From assembly GCA_031292555.1 (NCBI GenBank), contig JARLGV010000098.1, positions 62,001 to 126,000 of the forward strand: a stretch of 64,000 bases of DNA, given 5' to 3'. Positions 24,605 to 34,535 of the stretch are shown one piece after another (the stretch's first letter is position 1; every line of letters begins with the position of its first letter). Below the pieces are notes generated by a model. The model worked only from the letters and a program-made list of their open reading frames with translations. It did no database searches and was not told the DNA's origin. This DNA comes from Fimbriimonas sp. (GTDB lineage Bacteria; Armatimonadota; Fimbriimonadia; Fimbriimonadales; Fimbriimonadaceae). A program made the translations under genes and the position numbers.

Positions 24605-27370
24605 ATGGCCATTAGCCGCTCAACTATCGTATTGGCACTTTCGATCGTCGCCGAAAGCCTAGCGGCTTCGCAAACGGGCCATCGGGGCCAGCCATCGGTT
24701 CCCCAGACAAAGATGAACGTGGTGTATGAAGGGCGCGTTTTGGTGAAGCTTCGCAGTCCCGAAGCTGCCGATGGTCCCCTCGCTCCGTTCGCCCGTGCCC
24801 AGATGGCACGGATCTCCGCGATGCTTCCCGATGGTCGGCTATTGGGTCAACTGAGTCACGGAGGGTGGACGGTCTGGGAGTTCGATCCGACCCACGAACC
24901 CCATGCTGTCGCCCACGCACTCGAAGCCGATCCCGATGTGATCTGTGCGGAGCCGGAGAACAAACTCTATCCGGTTTCTCTCCCGGTTCCCAACGAACCC
25001 GACTGGAGCGCCCTGGAGACCGATCCAACCTATTCGTTTCATAGCGGAAGCAGTGGATCAACGGGCGGCTTCGTCGGAAGCAGCGGCTCTGTCGGAGGCG
25101 GAGGATCGGGCGGTAGTTCCGGGACTCACGGCAGCGGTGGAAGCGGTGGGAGCGGAGGCAGTGGAGGAGGGAGCGGCGGCAGTAGTGGTAGCAGCAACGG
25201 AGGAAACGCAATCATGGGTCATCGCCCAGCATCCGCTACCGGCTTCCGACGGCTGTGGAACCTATGGGATACCAGCGCGGTGACCTCTGACTCCGGGAAG
25301 GCGCTTGCCGGCGGATGGGCTGTCTTTCCGGGAACCTGGTACACGGCAGCAAGCAAGCCCCAGGATTGTCCCATCATCGCGTTCGTCGATTCTGGCGCCG
25401 ATATGGACCATCCTGACTTCATCAACGCGGGAGGTTCCGGAACCGACATCGGTCAGGGCGGCCAGTTGATGAAGGGTGTGAGCACGTCGTTCAGCAACGG
25501 CGTAGCCGTACCGGGATCCGTTCCATCAGACTTGGATGGCCATGGCACCGCGGTTGCTGGCGCTGCGCTTGCTGCCGGCAACAACGGCGGTTTCAATGGC
25601 CATGGAACAATTGGGATCGGCTACAACTCGCGAGGCATGATCCTGAACGTGTTCGACTCGAAGGGCAATGCCACCGATGCCAACGTCGCGGCCGCGATCA
25701 TGTACGCCGCCGACCACAGCGCCGACATCATCAACGTATCCCTTGGCACGGAGAACTACTCCCAGATCCTGCAAGACGCCGTGACTTACGCATTTCAAAA
25801 GGGCAGCTTGGTGGTCGCCGCCGGAAACGAGCGGATGAAGGGGGGCGGGAACTTGGGGCCGATGTATCCGGCGGCATGTAGCGGCGTCCTGGGCGTAACC
25901 GCAAACGGCCCCGGGAGGATTTCGGCCGACAAGCATTACGCCGGCTACGGAAGCTATGTTGGGATCGCTGCCCCAGGAGGAGATGTCGTTCCGTACGCGC
26001 AGAACTCATACCACATTCAGTACGTCTACTCGACATCCAGCCGTTTTCCATGCACGCTGAGCCAAGCCGGGTACAAGCCACCCTACACTCTCAGCTATTC
26101 CTACTTCCTGAATGGGACGTCGATGGCGAGTCCGCAGGTCGCCGGCGCAGCCGGACTGTTTATGGGCCAGAACAAACTGCACCAATCGGATGGCAATGCA
26201 AACATCCGGACGTTTCAGGCTCTCGAAGAGAGTGCCGACGGAACGGCGCACGCAGCTGGCGCGGGATGGGAACAGACTCAGGGATACGGTTCATTGGACG
26301 TGCTCCACCTGCTCCAGCTTGGCCAGAATTCGAACCCCAGAGCAGCGACGTTAGGCGATGTAACTGGAATGGTCTATTTCTCTGGCAAGCCGATCGCGGG
26401 AGCCGTCCTGGTCGCCAAATTGGTGGCTACTCCCACCAAGGCATACCGCGCGACCTCAGCAACAGGCGGTTCCTATCGATTCCCACCGATGACCGGCGGG
26501 ATCTACGATGTCACCGCCTATGCGAATGGCCAGAGCAAGACGAAGCGGGTCCAAGTGTCGAACGGCTGCGATACGCCGGGAGTCGACTTCTTCCACGGAC
26601 TTCCGAGCTTTGACACGAGCCCTCCCGTAGTGGCTCGTTTCGAAGCCATCGGGTCGACGTCCACCACGCTGGATTTCGATCAGTGGGCGTTTGATCCAGA
26701 ATCGGAGATCGACTCTGCGATGGTGGAGATCGGAACAACGTCTGGTGGCAGCAACGTATTGGGCCCCCAGATCATCCTTCCCGGCACAACGAAGATTCAT
26801 CTGGCTCGTTTGCGCTTGCCAACCCAATACTTCACGACTTTCAGCTATACAAACGGTGTCGGGCGAGTCAGCCGGGCCGTCCATGCCGTCCAGCTGGATG
26901 CCCAAGACGCTTTCGTGAGCGATGCCCATCCAAACACGGACATGGCGCAAACACGGTTGAACGTTTCGAAGGGCTTGGTGGGATCGAACCAGGTTGCCTA
27001 CTTGGCTATCGATGTATCGGGGCTGAGGAATCGAATCGCCAAGGCTCAACTGTCCCTTACCGGCGGATCCATGGGGGTAGCGGTACCTATCGGAATCTAT
27101 GGCACGAGCAACCCAGCTTGGACAACTGGCAGCTTGACGTGGAACAATGCGCCGACTCCGATCGGCGACCCGGTGGATGAAAAGGCGATTTCATCCTACG
27201 GAAAATACACTTGGGATATCACCAGCTTGGTACAGAGCGCAAAGTCTTCCGGAGCCAAGACGCTGACGATTGCCGTTCTCTGCGATGCCAATTCGAAGTA
27301 CGGGGCTGGCTTCCTCAGTTGCCGCTCTTCGTTTGGAAGACCGCTCTTCACGGCGGATTCTAGCGACTGA
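24605..27370 (+). CDS. Secreted subtilisin-like serine protease, multidomain
   Basis: A 921-residue S8 peptidase. A signal peptide (about 1-21) is followed by an inhibitor-I9-like propeptide (about 40-120), a Gly/Ser linker of about 55 residues (145-200), then the catalytic domain with Asp262 (FVDSGADMDHPD), His313 (DGHGTAVAG) and Ser506 (NGTSMASPQVAG). The C-terminal part has a carboxypeptidase-regulatory-like beta domain (about 580-650) and a DNRLRE/CBM-type beta module (about 775-920) starting QDAFVSD. Exported and presumably surface-bound or released for protein degradation. The linker between propeptide and catalytic domain is unusual. GAGAGG lies just before the ATG. Confidence 0.93.
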   Translation: MAISRSTIVLALSIVAESLAASQTGHRGQPSVPQTKMNVVYEGRVLVKLRSPEAADGPLAPFARAQMARISAMLPDGRLLGQLSHGGWTVWEFDPTHEPHAVAHALEADPDVICAEPENKLYPVSLPVPNEPDWSALETDPTYSFHSGSSGSTGGFVGSSGSVGGGGSGGSSGTHGSGGSGGSGGSGGGSGGSSGSSNGGNAIMGHRPASATGFRRLWNLWDTSAVTSDSGKALAGGWAVFPGTWYTAASKPQDCPIIAFVDSGADMDHPDFINAGGSGTDIGQGGQLMKGVSTSFSNGVAVPGSVPSDLDGHGTAVAGAALAAGNNGGFNGHGTIGIGYNSRGMILNVFDSKGNATDANVAAAIMYAADHSADIINVSLGTENYSQILQDAVTYAFQKGSLVVAAGNERMKGGGNLGPMYPAACSGVLGVTANGPGRISADKHYAGYGSYVGIAAPGGDVVPYAQNSYHIQYVYSTSSRFPCTLSQAGYKPPYTLSYSYFLNGTSMASPQVAGAAGLFMGQNKLHQSDGNANIRTFQALEESADGTAHAAGAGWEQTQGYGSLDVLHLLQLGQNSNPRAATLGDVTGMVYFSGKPIAGAVLVAKLVATPTKAYRATSATGGSYRFPPMTGGIYDVTAYANGQSKTKRVQVSNGCDTPGVDFFHGLPSFDTSPPVVARFEAIGSTSTTLDFDQWAFDPESEIDSAMVEIGTTSGGSNVLGPQIILPGTTKIHLARLRLPTQYFTTFSYTNGVGRVSRAVHAVQLDAQDAFVSDAHPNTDMAQTRLNVSKGLVGSNQVAYLAIDVSGLRNRIAKAQLSLTGGSMGVAVPIGIYGTSNPAWTTGSLTWNNAPTPIGDPVDEKAISSYGKYTWDITSLVQSAKSSGAKTLTIAVLCDANSKYGAGFLSCRSSFGRPLFTADSSD

Positions 27371-27392
27371 GGCCACCCGTTTACGGGTGGCC
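27371..27392. terminator. Bidirectional terminator hairpin
   Basis: A perfect 9-bp stem GGCCACCCG/CGGGTGGCC with a TTTA loop, starting directly after the subtilase stop codon and 18 nt from the stop of the convergent lyase-like gene. It can serve both genes. Confidence 0.75.
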
Positions 27393-27409
27393 TCGTCGTG
27401 ATCGGTCGG

Positions 27410-30400
27410 CTAGATTCCGACCTTTAGGAGTCCCGCCGCATCGGAGACGTTACCGGTTCCGGCGGGGTTGAGCGTGATCGTCTTGCCGTTCGATCCCGTC
27501 TGCGTTGTCACGGAGAAGGAAGTATTGGCGGCAAGTCCTGCGATGTAGAGAGTCGTGACCGAACTCGGAACGACGAGCGTGGTCGCTGAGAGAGTCGGAT
27601 TCGCCTTGTTCGTAAAGAACACGGCGGTCGTACCGAACACCGCGCCATCGAATGCCGTTCCGGTCGTGCTCTTCACGTATGTCGCAGGAACCATTTTGGC
27701 GGAGCCGTTGGCTCCCTGCAGCACATGTAGGAATCGCGTGTCCGTCGGGTTCGATGCGTCTGTTACGGTAAGCACGTAGTTCATTGTTTCGAATTCGGCG
27801 ACCGGATTCAGGTCGCCAGATGCGAGCTTGCTCGTGATCGTCGGATTCTGCGGAAGCAGCGTCTGGACGAACAGGTTCTGGCCGCCCGGCGTCACATCCT
27901 GAACCGAGTTTCCAGTGATGGTTGGCGAGGTGGTGAGGCACATGTTGAACGTCTTGAACAGCCCGGCGTGAACCGAGGTTGCTCGATCGTATACGACAGT
28001 CACGTCAGGATTGATCCAGAGAATGGACCGGGTCGCTTGCGTGATGTCGGTGGCATTGTCTCCCGCCGTCCACTGATTCGGCCGGTTATACAGGTTGGTC
28101 ATATCGGTGCTCGCGAACGTGTATCCGGAGCCGTTGCTGCTGATCGTCGTCGGGTCGCCGGCGTTGGAGTCCAAGATCCACTGTCCGCCAAGGTTCCACA
28201 TCCCGGCTTCGTACCAGCCCAGTGAAGGAGTACCGTTCGAACACCAGTTCTTGAGACAGAGGGAGTTCAAGTAGTACGGCGTGAAGCCGACCTCGTTGTT
28301 GTCGTAGTTCGTCATCTCGCTTGTCAGCCATTCACCGTTGCGGTACAGGCCGAAGCTTCCGGCATCGCCGTGCTGGTGATTGATCGACTCCCAACTCGCC
28401 CGGTAGGTGAACCAATTGGGGTTGGCCGACCAGTCGGTGCGAGACATCACCCGACCCGTCAACGAGTCGAAGGAGTAGGTCGGGAAGCTGGGGCGAGGAT
28501 CCGTTGCTGCCGACGCGCTCGGGTCGAGGAGCATGTAGTAGAGGATCGATTGCATGCATCCCCACGTCCATGGTGTGCTTGTGTTGTATTGAAGCGTGCC
28601 CTGAACCGCATTGGTGGCAAACCACTTGCATGCGTTCAAGTTGGTCGTCTTGCCCTGCTTCTGCTGGAGGATGCCAAGCAGAGCAACGGGTTGCATGCAG
28701 TCCGGCGTGACGTACGTTTCAAGAACGTCGCCGAAGCACGCGAAGTAGTAGAGGGGGCCTAGGTAGCTGGCAGCCGGATTGACGGCGGCGACCGGAGTGA
28801 GCGATGACAGGTAGGCGGTGACGTAACGGTCCCAGACGGGGGCCGAGCTCAGCTTGGCTTGCGGACCGGTGATCGACGTGTCGTCGAAGCCTGCCGTATG
28901 CAGGGCCAACAGCTGTCCGAGCAGCGTCCCAAACGACTCGCCGTACATCATGCCTTCGGGAGGCAGTCCTCCGCTGGCCAGTCCAAACCCGGCGCCGTTA
29001 CCGGAGATTCCGTAGTCTTGGGCGACCTGAGACGGCTCGCCCATCATCGCATAAGTTTGATAGAGCCAAGCGCCGTTGGCGTCGAGGATGTAGCTGCGAA
29101 GCGAATTGCCGAGCACGGCGACCGACTTGGAAGGGTCGACCGCAGGATCGTCTGCTGGGTCAAGGCTCAGCGCGAGCATCGTCAGGTTGCGGGCGTGCCC
29201 CAGGTAATAGTTGTTTGATGCCATCCGGTAAGGGGCAGTGCCGTTATTGATCAGTGATAGATCGTTCGTTACTCCGATCGGTTCGGGATGGTCCCCGCCA
29301 GTCGTCGATGCAGTAAGACAAGTTCCTGCCCATAGCATGAAGGCGGTTCGAATCGTGGCCTTGTCGGCGGCGGTGAGGATCGGGTTGTTGCTTGCGTCCT
29401 TGGCGCTATAGATCCAGTCCACGATCAACGGCCACTGATGGCCGCATAGGTCACCGCGGTTGTACAGAATGAACGTTGGATCGCGGAACGGAGCGTTGGC
29501 TTGAAATCCCTGGGCAGTCTGACTAAGCGCATACATGATCAGATTTCGCGCGTACTTGGCGTATTTGATCCGATTGGCAGCCGCTGGGTCGATCAAGGAG
29601 TTGAACGCCAGGATCACGCCGACCTCTTCCGTTAACTGGCCCTGGTAGCCCTGGGTGTCGCCTAGATCGGGATAGTTGGGATTCGGCTGGCCGCCGGGGA
29701 AGAATTGGGTCTCGTAAATGTTCACGGCCTGGGCCAAAAGCGGAGCCATGCCCTGCTGGTAGACGGGGTTCGAACTAACCGCCCAGCTTTGCAGTTTGGG
29801 AAGGTCGGCCTGGGTGATCCAGATGCGAGGGTGGGTCGTAACCGGGAATGGGATCGTGCCGCCCGAACTGTAATTCGCCGTGACGGTCGTAATGGCGGCC
29901 GGCATGGTCAGAGTCGTGGTTGCGGAATTCGGATTGACGACGGTCGCGCCCGTCCAATTGGCGAAAGTCTCGCCCTGTGGCGGCGTATTGGCCGTGATAG
30001 TGACGACCGTTCCTGCGGCATAGGAACCGCTTCCAGATCCATTGTTGACGGTCAGTTGGTATTGGCTAGTTGAGTTCGTATAGTTAGCCGTAACAGACGT
30101 TGCGGCTGCCGGCATTGTCAGGGTGGTGGTGGAAGCCGTTGGATTGGCTACGATGGCGCCGGTCCAGTTCGAGAAGGTCTGTCCTTGAGGCGGTGCATTC
30201 GCCGTGATCGTCACGACTGCCCCCGCCGCGTATGAACCGCTTCCGGCGCCGCTGTTTACGGTCAGTTGGTATTTGGTCCCGGACGTTTGGTAGTTAGCCG
30301 TAACCGTCGCGTTGGCTGTCGGCATCGTCAACGTCGTGCTTTCGGAGTTCGGATTGGCGACGGTTGCTCCGGTCCAATTCTTGAATACTTTGCCGGCCGG

Positions 30401-31186
30401 TGGAGCATTCGATTTGATGGAAACCACCTTGCCCGGCGCATAGCTTCCGCTGCCAGTTCCGTTCTTAACGGTCAGCGTGTACTTCTTGATCGGAACGACA
30501 ATCGCATTGGAGGCGGCAACCCCGACGTTGACAACGGTGAAGCTCGCGGAGTCTGCCGTCACTTGAGTACCGGTGGCGACTATCTTCGTGGACGTCAGTG
30601 AGGAAATCGCAAACAGGCTGGCGTTGCCGTTGGACGTGTCGTAGACGCCTACTCCAGGTTGAAACCCGGATCCTACAAGAGTGACCTTGATGCTTCCGAC
30701 CGACAACGGGTTCGGAGTGACCGACGAGAGCTTGGCCACTGTCGGCACGATCTTGACCGAAACGCTTGCCGAGAGCGACGAAGATGCCTGGCTGACCGCC
30801 TTGATCGTCACCGGGTTCGTATCGGGCAGCGTCGCCGGCGCGGTGTAGAGCCCCGCCGGCGTGATCTTTCCGGCCGCTGTAGAGCCCCCCTTGACGCCTC
30901 CTGCATACCAGTTGACTTTAGTGTTAGTGATCCCCGTCACTTTGGCGCTGAACTGAACCTGCTTGCCGACCACGTCTGTCACGTTCGAGTTGGGAGTGAC
31001 GGTGATCGACTGGGCGGCAGCGACACTGATCGAGGCAGCGACCGTCACAGTCAGAATCTGATATAGCCGCCTGAGGGCGGCACTGAGTCTGCTTGGTTTT
31101 CGAATGATTGTGTGTGGCTCGGCCAGGCCACTATGTCCCTCTGGCGGCGCCTGGTTCCCACAGACCGAGTGTAGTTTCGTGCTCAA
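27410..31186 (-). CDS. Secreted heparinase II/III-like protein with Ig, IPT and InlB repeats
   Basis: About 1258 residues from a TTG at 31186, chosen because AGGAG (RC of 31194-31198) lies 7 nt upstream; the frame itself opens further up. A long N-terminal tail precedes a signal segment ending SVAAAQS. Then come a bacterial Ig-like domain, an IPT/TIG domain (VTPNPLSVGSIKVTLVGSGF), and three near-identical InlB B-repeat units of about 70 residues (each with FxNWTGA and TVTANY). A large alpha-helical region and a C-terminal beta part follow, containing NHQHGDAGSFGLYRNGEW, the signature of heparinase II/III-type polysaccharide lyases. Likely degrades an acidic polysaccharide outside the cell. 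Confidence 0.87.
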   Translation of the reverse strand: MSTKLHSVCGNQAPPEGHSGLAEPHTIIRKPSRLSAALRRLYQILTVTVAASISVAAAQSITVTPNSNVTDVVGKQVQFSAKVTGITNTKVNWYAGGVKGGSTAAGKITPAGLYTAPATLPDTNPVTIKAVSQASSSLSASVSVKIVPTVAKLSSVTPNPLSVGSIKVTLVGSGFQPGVGVYDTSNGNASLFAISSLTSTKIVATGTQVTADSASFTVVNVGVAASNAIVVPIKKYTLTVKNGTGSGSYAPGKVVSIKSNAPPAGKVFKNWTGATVANPNSESTTLTMPTANATVTANYQTSGTKYQLTVNSGAGSGSYAAGAVVTITANAPPQGQTFSNWTGAIVANPTASTTTLTMPAAATSVTANYTNSTSQYQLTVNNGSGSGSYAAGTVVTITANTPPQGETFANWTGATVVNPNSATTTLTMPAAITTVTANYSSGGTIPFPVTTHPRIWITQADLPKLQSWAVSSNPVYQQGMAPLLAQAVNIYETQFFPGGQPNPNYPDLGDTQGYQGQLTEEVGVILAFNSLIDPAAANRIKYAKYARNLIMYALSQTAQGFQANAPFRDPTFILYNRGDLCGHQWPLIVDWIYSAKDASNNPILTAADKATIRTAFMLWAGTCLTASTTGGDHPEPIGVTNDLSLINNGTAPYRMASNNYYLGHARNLTMLALSLDPADDPAVDPSKSVAVLGNSLRSYILDANGAWLYQTYAMMGEPSQVAQDYGISGNGAGFGLASGGLPPEGMMYGESFGTLLGQLLALHTAGFDDTSITGPQAKLSSAPVWDRYVTAYLSSLTPVAAVNPAASYLGPLYYFACFGDVLETYVTPDCMQPVALLGILQQKQGKTTNLNACKWFATNAVQGTLQYNTSTPWTWGCMQSILYYMLLDPSASAATDPRPSFPTYSFDSLTGRVMSRTDWSANPNWFTYRASWESINHQHGDAGSFGLYRNGEWLTSEMTNYDNNEVGFTPYYLNSLCLKNWCSNGTPSLGWYEAGMWNLGGQWILDSNAGDPTTISSNGSGYTFASTDMTNLYNRPNQWTAGDNATDITQATRSILWINPDVTVVYDRATSVHAGLFKTFNMCLTTSPTITGNSVQDVTPGGQNLFVQTLLPQNPTITSKLASGDLNPVAEFETMNYVLTVTDASNPTDTRFLHVLQGANGSAKMVPATYVKSTTGTAFDGAVFGTTAVFFTNKANPTLSATTLVVPSSVTTLYIAGLAANTSFSVTTQTGSNGKTITLNPAGTGNVSDAAGLLKVGI

Positions 31187-31397
31187 TGCTTGTCTCCTGT
31201 CGCGCCGGACAACATCGGTCAGCGCCATAGTGCCGAAGATGGCAGGGCGTCGTGCTGAATTCCGTGACAAAAGCGTGACAAAGAAAACTCGGGACTATTG
31301 GCCTGTGAAAAGTGCAATAGTTCGCAAGTAGCGTAGGTTGTCCTCCCGCCGCATTTTTCGTCTCGGCAAGACCCTCGAATCGTGGTAGGGTTCATCC

Positions 31398-32240
31398 ATG
31401 TTCGTGGCAATATGCGCTCTAGTAATGGCTTCATCCTATCGTGCATCAGATCCGGACGTGATCCCACTCTGGCCCAACGGGGCTCCCGGTTCGGAGGCGC
31501 GTCGCGGTGAGAAGGAGAATCGCGTTCATCCTTGGTCGATCGCGAACATCCAGAATCCCACTCTCACCGTCTATCGTCCCAAGCCCGGCCAAGGAAATGG
31601 TACAGCGGTTGTCATCTGCCCCGGCGGGGGGCATCGTGAGTTGGTGATCGACGAGGAAGGGACCAAGCCGGCAAAGTTTCTGACCGAGCTTGGAGTAACC
31701 GCGTTCGTCCTCAAGTACCGCCTCTTCCGTGAAGACGGATCGAAGCTGACGTTCGATCGAGATACCCGCGCCGATGTCTACCGCGCCATGAGGATGGTGC
31801 GTGCCCGTGCATCGGAGTTTGGCGTGCAGCCGAACCGAATTGGCGTCATGGGGTTCTCGGCGGGGGGTGAGAACGCCTCGATCGCGGCATTTGGAACCGA
31901 GACCGGCAACCCGAACGCGGTGGACCCGGTCGATCGAGTCGATCAGCACCCGAACTTTGCGATCTGGATCTATCCGGGACCTCTTGGAGTGCCTGAGACG
32001 ATTCCCGTCGATGCGCCGCCCGCCTTCATGGCGGTTGCCTCCGATGATGGCCTCTCTGCGGTTGTGCTCAGCCTTGCCGGAAAATATCACGCTGCTCACC
32101 GTCCCATGGAGGTTCACATCTTCGCATCCGGCGGTCACGGTTTCAACATGGGCGATCGGTTCCCGAAGAATCGCGCCGTGAATACGTGGCCGCAGCGGCT
32201 GGCCGATTGGCTGCACGACGCTGGCTGGCTTTCGCCGTAG
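31398..32240 (+). CDS. Alpha/beta hydrolase, acetyl-xylan esterase-like (BD-FAE type)
   Basis: A 280-residue esterase. The oxyanion region is VVICPGGGHRELV, the nucleophile elbow GFSAGGENAS, and the C-terminal His is in FASGGHGFNMG. This pattern matches bacterial xylan/pectin acetylesterase relatives. A weak hydrophobic N-terminus (MFVAICALVMASS) suggests export. TAGGGT ends 6 nt before the ATG without a ribosome site. Located beside the lyase-like and second esterase genes, consistent with processing decorated plant polysaccharides. Confidence 0.85.
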   Translation: MFVAICALVMASSYRASDPDVIPLWPNGAPGSEARRGEKENRVHPWSIANIQNPTLTVYRPKPGQGNGTAVVICPGGGHRELVIDEEGTKPAKFLTELGVTAFVLKYRLFREDGSKLTFDRDTRADVYRAMRMVRARASEFGVQPNRIGVMGFSAGGENASIAAFGTETGNPNAVDPVDRVDQHPNFAIWIYPGPLGVPETIPVDAPPAFMAVASDDGLSAVVLSLAGKYHAAHRPMEVHIFASGGHGFNMGDRFPKNRAVNTWPQRLADWLHDAGWLSP

Positions 32241-32332
32241 ACGAACGCCAAATGGATCCTCGATCCGGTCGCGATCCCCATATCGGTCGAGGTACGTGGC
32301 TTCGGTGATAAGCTTGGCCGGATCGACGGACG

Positions 32333-33190
32333 ATGATTATTTCAGTTCTCCTCTTCGCTTGTTGCGCACTTGCACAACAGAGGGTTTCATCCTTGGCCGG
32401 CAACATTCAGCACATCAAGAGCTTTCATTCAACCGTTCTGAGCAACGATCGGAACATTACGGTCTATCTCCCGCCCGGCTACGAGTCGAATCGAAAGACC
32501 CGGTATCCGGTGCTCTACATGCACGACGGACAGAACGTGTTTGACGGGACGACCTCGTTTCTGCCGAACAAGGAGTGGCGGGCCGACGAGACCGCAGAGG
32601 GGCTTATCCGGGCTCACCTGATCGAGCCCTTGATCATCGTGGCGATCGACAACGCGGGGGCCGACCGCGCCAATGAGTTCTTGCCGACTCGATCACCTTT
32701 CGGGAAGGCGATGGTCGGAGGGAATGCCGATCTGTACGGCAAGATGCTCTGCAAGGAGATCATGCCAATGATCGACAAGACCTACCGGACGAAGAAGGGC
32801 CCCCAGAACACAGGCGTCTGCGGTTCGTCGTTCGGCGGCGTGTTGTCGCTGCACCTTGGGATCACCCATCCCGAGATCTTCGGAAGGATCGGAGTGGTCT
32901 CACCTTCCGTTTGGTGGGACAATCGCGTACTTCTTAGGGAGGTCGGCGAGGTCGGACAGAAGCCTACACAGAAGATCTGGCTCGACATCGGGACGCACGA
33001 AGGCGACAACGACGCGGAAAATCGAGCAACCGTGGACGATACTACGGCACTCTTCGATCTGTTGGTCAAGAAGGGATGGAAGCCGGGAGCCGATCTCGCC
33101 TACTTCGTCGATCAGGATGCACGGCATAACGAAGATGCCTGGGCTCATCGCATGCCTATGATCCTGATGTTTCTGTTTCCGAGTCGTTAG
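32333..33190 (+). CDS. Exported esterase, enterochelin-esterase-like alpha/beta hydrolase
   Basis: A 285-residue esterase-D-type protein. Signal peptide MIISVLLFACCALAQ, then VYLPPGYESN, VLYMHDGQNVFDG, nucleophile elbow VCGSSFGGVLSL, and a terminal His in DARHNEDAW. This family includes IroE/Fes-like and cinnamoyl/acetyl esterases acting on small ester substrates in the periplasm. It follows the acetyl-xylan-esterase-like gene by 92 nt on the same strand. Confidence 0.88.
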   Translation: MIISVLLFACCALAQQRVSSLAGNIQHIKSFHSTVLSNDRNITVYLPPGYESNRKTRYPVLYMHDGQNVFDGTTSFLPNKEWRADETAEGLIRAHLIEPLIIVAIDNAGADRANEFLPTRSPFGKAMVGGNADLYGKMLCKEIMPMIDKTYRTKKGPQNTGVCGSSFGGVLSLHLGITHPEIFGRIGVVSPSVWWDNRVLLREVGEVGQKPTQKIWLDIGTHEGDNDAENRATVDDTTALFDLLVKKGWKPGADLAYFVDQDARHNEDAWAHRMPMILMFLFPSR

Positions 33191-33196
33191 GCGCGG

Positions 33197-33826
33197 CTAG
33201 AACGCCCGTCCGATGCCGACGATATGGCCAGTCAGGCTGTGCACGCCGGGCCAGAGCCGGAACGAATAGCAGGACTCAAGCTTGCTGTGAGCCGAGTCGA
33301 TGACGTCGAGTTCGGTATCCGTCTCTGTCTTGGAGGCGAGTTCAAGAATCTCGACCAGATCGTCGTTCGAGACAAGCTCGGAAATCTTGCAACCTGCCCG
33401 CACCGGCTTATTGGAGAAGACGATCTTGCCCGAATTATCGAGCAACAAGATCCAATCCGAAACGATCGCGAGAATGCTGTCGCCCAGCGAAAGGGATGGA
33501 GCGGAAGTCGGCGTATCTGTCGGCGAAGCCACCGGCGATCGGCCGGCATTCGCGATCATGTAGTCGGCAACAAGCTTCAGGCATTCGTTGACGTACTGGA
33601 GATTCTCGACGGCCGCCTTTGAGCGATCTTCGGCGTACTTGGCGACCACCTCGGTCCGGCTCGCTGCCTGGTACTTGGCGAGAATCCGACGCCAGTAGGT
33701 GCCCACAGTGTCCGGGCTGATTCCAAGTTTGATTGCGATCTCTTTGTCGGTCAGCCCTCCGGCGGCAAGCACCAAGACCTGTTCCTCTCTTTTTGGCGCC
33801 TCTCCGGTCGCAATGATGTCTGACAT
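33197..33826 (-). CDS. LuxR-type HTH regulator with N-terminal HTH and PAS-like C-terminus
   Basis: A 209-residue regulator. Residues 10-60 form the LuxR/GerE helix-turn-helix (EEQVLVLAAGGLTDKEIAIKLGIS in part: LTDKEIAIKLGIS, TVGTYWRRILAKY). A Ser/Thr/Pro linker (about 95-110) leads to a C-terminal domain (ILAIVSDWILLLDNSGKIVFSN... in part: LLLDNSGKIVFSN) resembling a PAS fold. In most LuxR-type regulators the HTH is C-terminal, so the order is reversed here. GATAAT/TAATCT lies 7-9 nt before the ATG, suggesting a short or absent leader. Confidence 0.78.
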   Translation of the reverse strand: MSDIIATGEAPKREEQVLVLAAGGLTDKEIAIKLGISPDTVGTYWRRILAKYQAASRTEVVAKYAEDRSKAAVENLQYVNECLKLVADYMIANAGRSPVASPTDTPTSAPSLSLGDSILAIVSDWILLLDNSGKIVFSNKPVRAGCKISELVSNDDLVEILELASKTETDTELDVIDSAHSKLESCYSFRLWPGVHSLTGHIVGIGRAF

Positions 33827-33926
33827 AGCAACTAGATTATCCGCCTAATGTCCTGTATGGACTAGTCAAAACCACCTAACTGTTAATTCCTGCGAATGGG
33901 TTGGCATAATCCGAATGCCTAGTGGC

Positions 33927-34430
33927 TCAAGGACACTCAGCCTTCCTTTCGAGGAAGCTCTGGACATCGTTCGGTGTCACGACGACGACGTTCGGATCGG
34001 AGAGACGGACGAACTCCTCAAACGACACGTCGGGAAGCTCTCCGGTTTGCCTAAACTCATCGTAAAGGGCGCGAAGCACCTGCACTTGGGTCGGCATCGT
34101 GGGGAAGGCATCGACCCAGACACCTGGAGTCGTTTCGCCGCTTCGGTAGCTCACCGCCGCGATGAACGCTTCGGCTTGCGGTTCGGCATGGAATTGACTA
34201 TCGACCGCGAGGGTCCAAGCGCCGTCGTATACGGTAAAACCGGCCGGCTCCAACTTCGCCTTTGTCGCCGCCGCAGTCTGATCCGTGCGCGACGCGACGA
34301 TGAACCCCTTTCCGACGTCGGCAGCCGAAACCAGGCATCCGGCGCCGGCCGCCGACACGTACGCCTCTTTGGTCTCGAGAACCCGCTGGACCGTCTCTGC
34401 GAACTGCTCGAATGGAACATTGAGTGTCAT
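33927..34430 (-). CDS. Hypothetical protein
   Basis: From the ATG at 34430, a 167-residue soluble protein with good coding character (FEQFAETVQRVLETKEAYVSAAGAG begins with FEQFAETVQRVLETKE; VDAFPTMPTQVQVLRALYDEF near the end). No signal peptide or membrane helix, no family recognised. It is on the same strand as the LuxR-HTH gene 100 nt away and divergent from acs. TAAAGT lies 13 nt before the ATG. Confidence 0.6.
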   Translation of the reverse strand: MTLNVPFEQFAETVQRVLETKEAYVSAAGAGCLVSAADVGKGFIVASRTDQTAAATKAKLEPAGFTVYDGAWTLAVDSQFHAEPQAEAFIAAVSYRSGETTPGVWVDAFPTMPTQVQVLRALYDEFRQTGELPDVSFEEFVRLSDPNVVVVTPNDVQSFLERKAECP

Positions 34431-34535
34431 GGGATTGAAGCCAACTTTAGCACGGGGGAGCACGCAGTTTGGTTTCACAGGAATAATCCCGGAGCGCTTG
34501 CGCTAAAATCGGAATCACTCCCCAGGTAGACCCAG

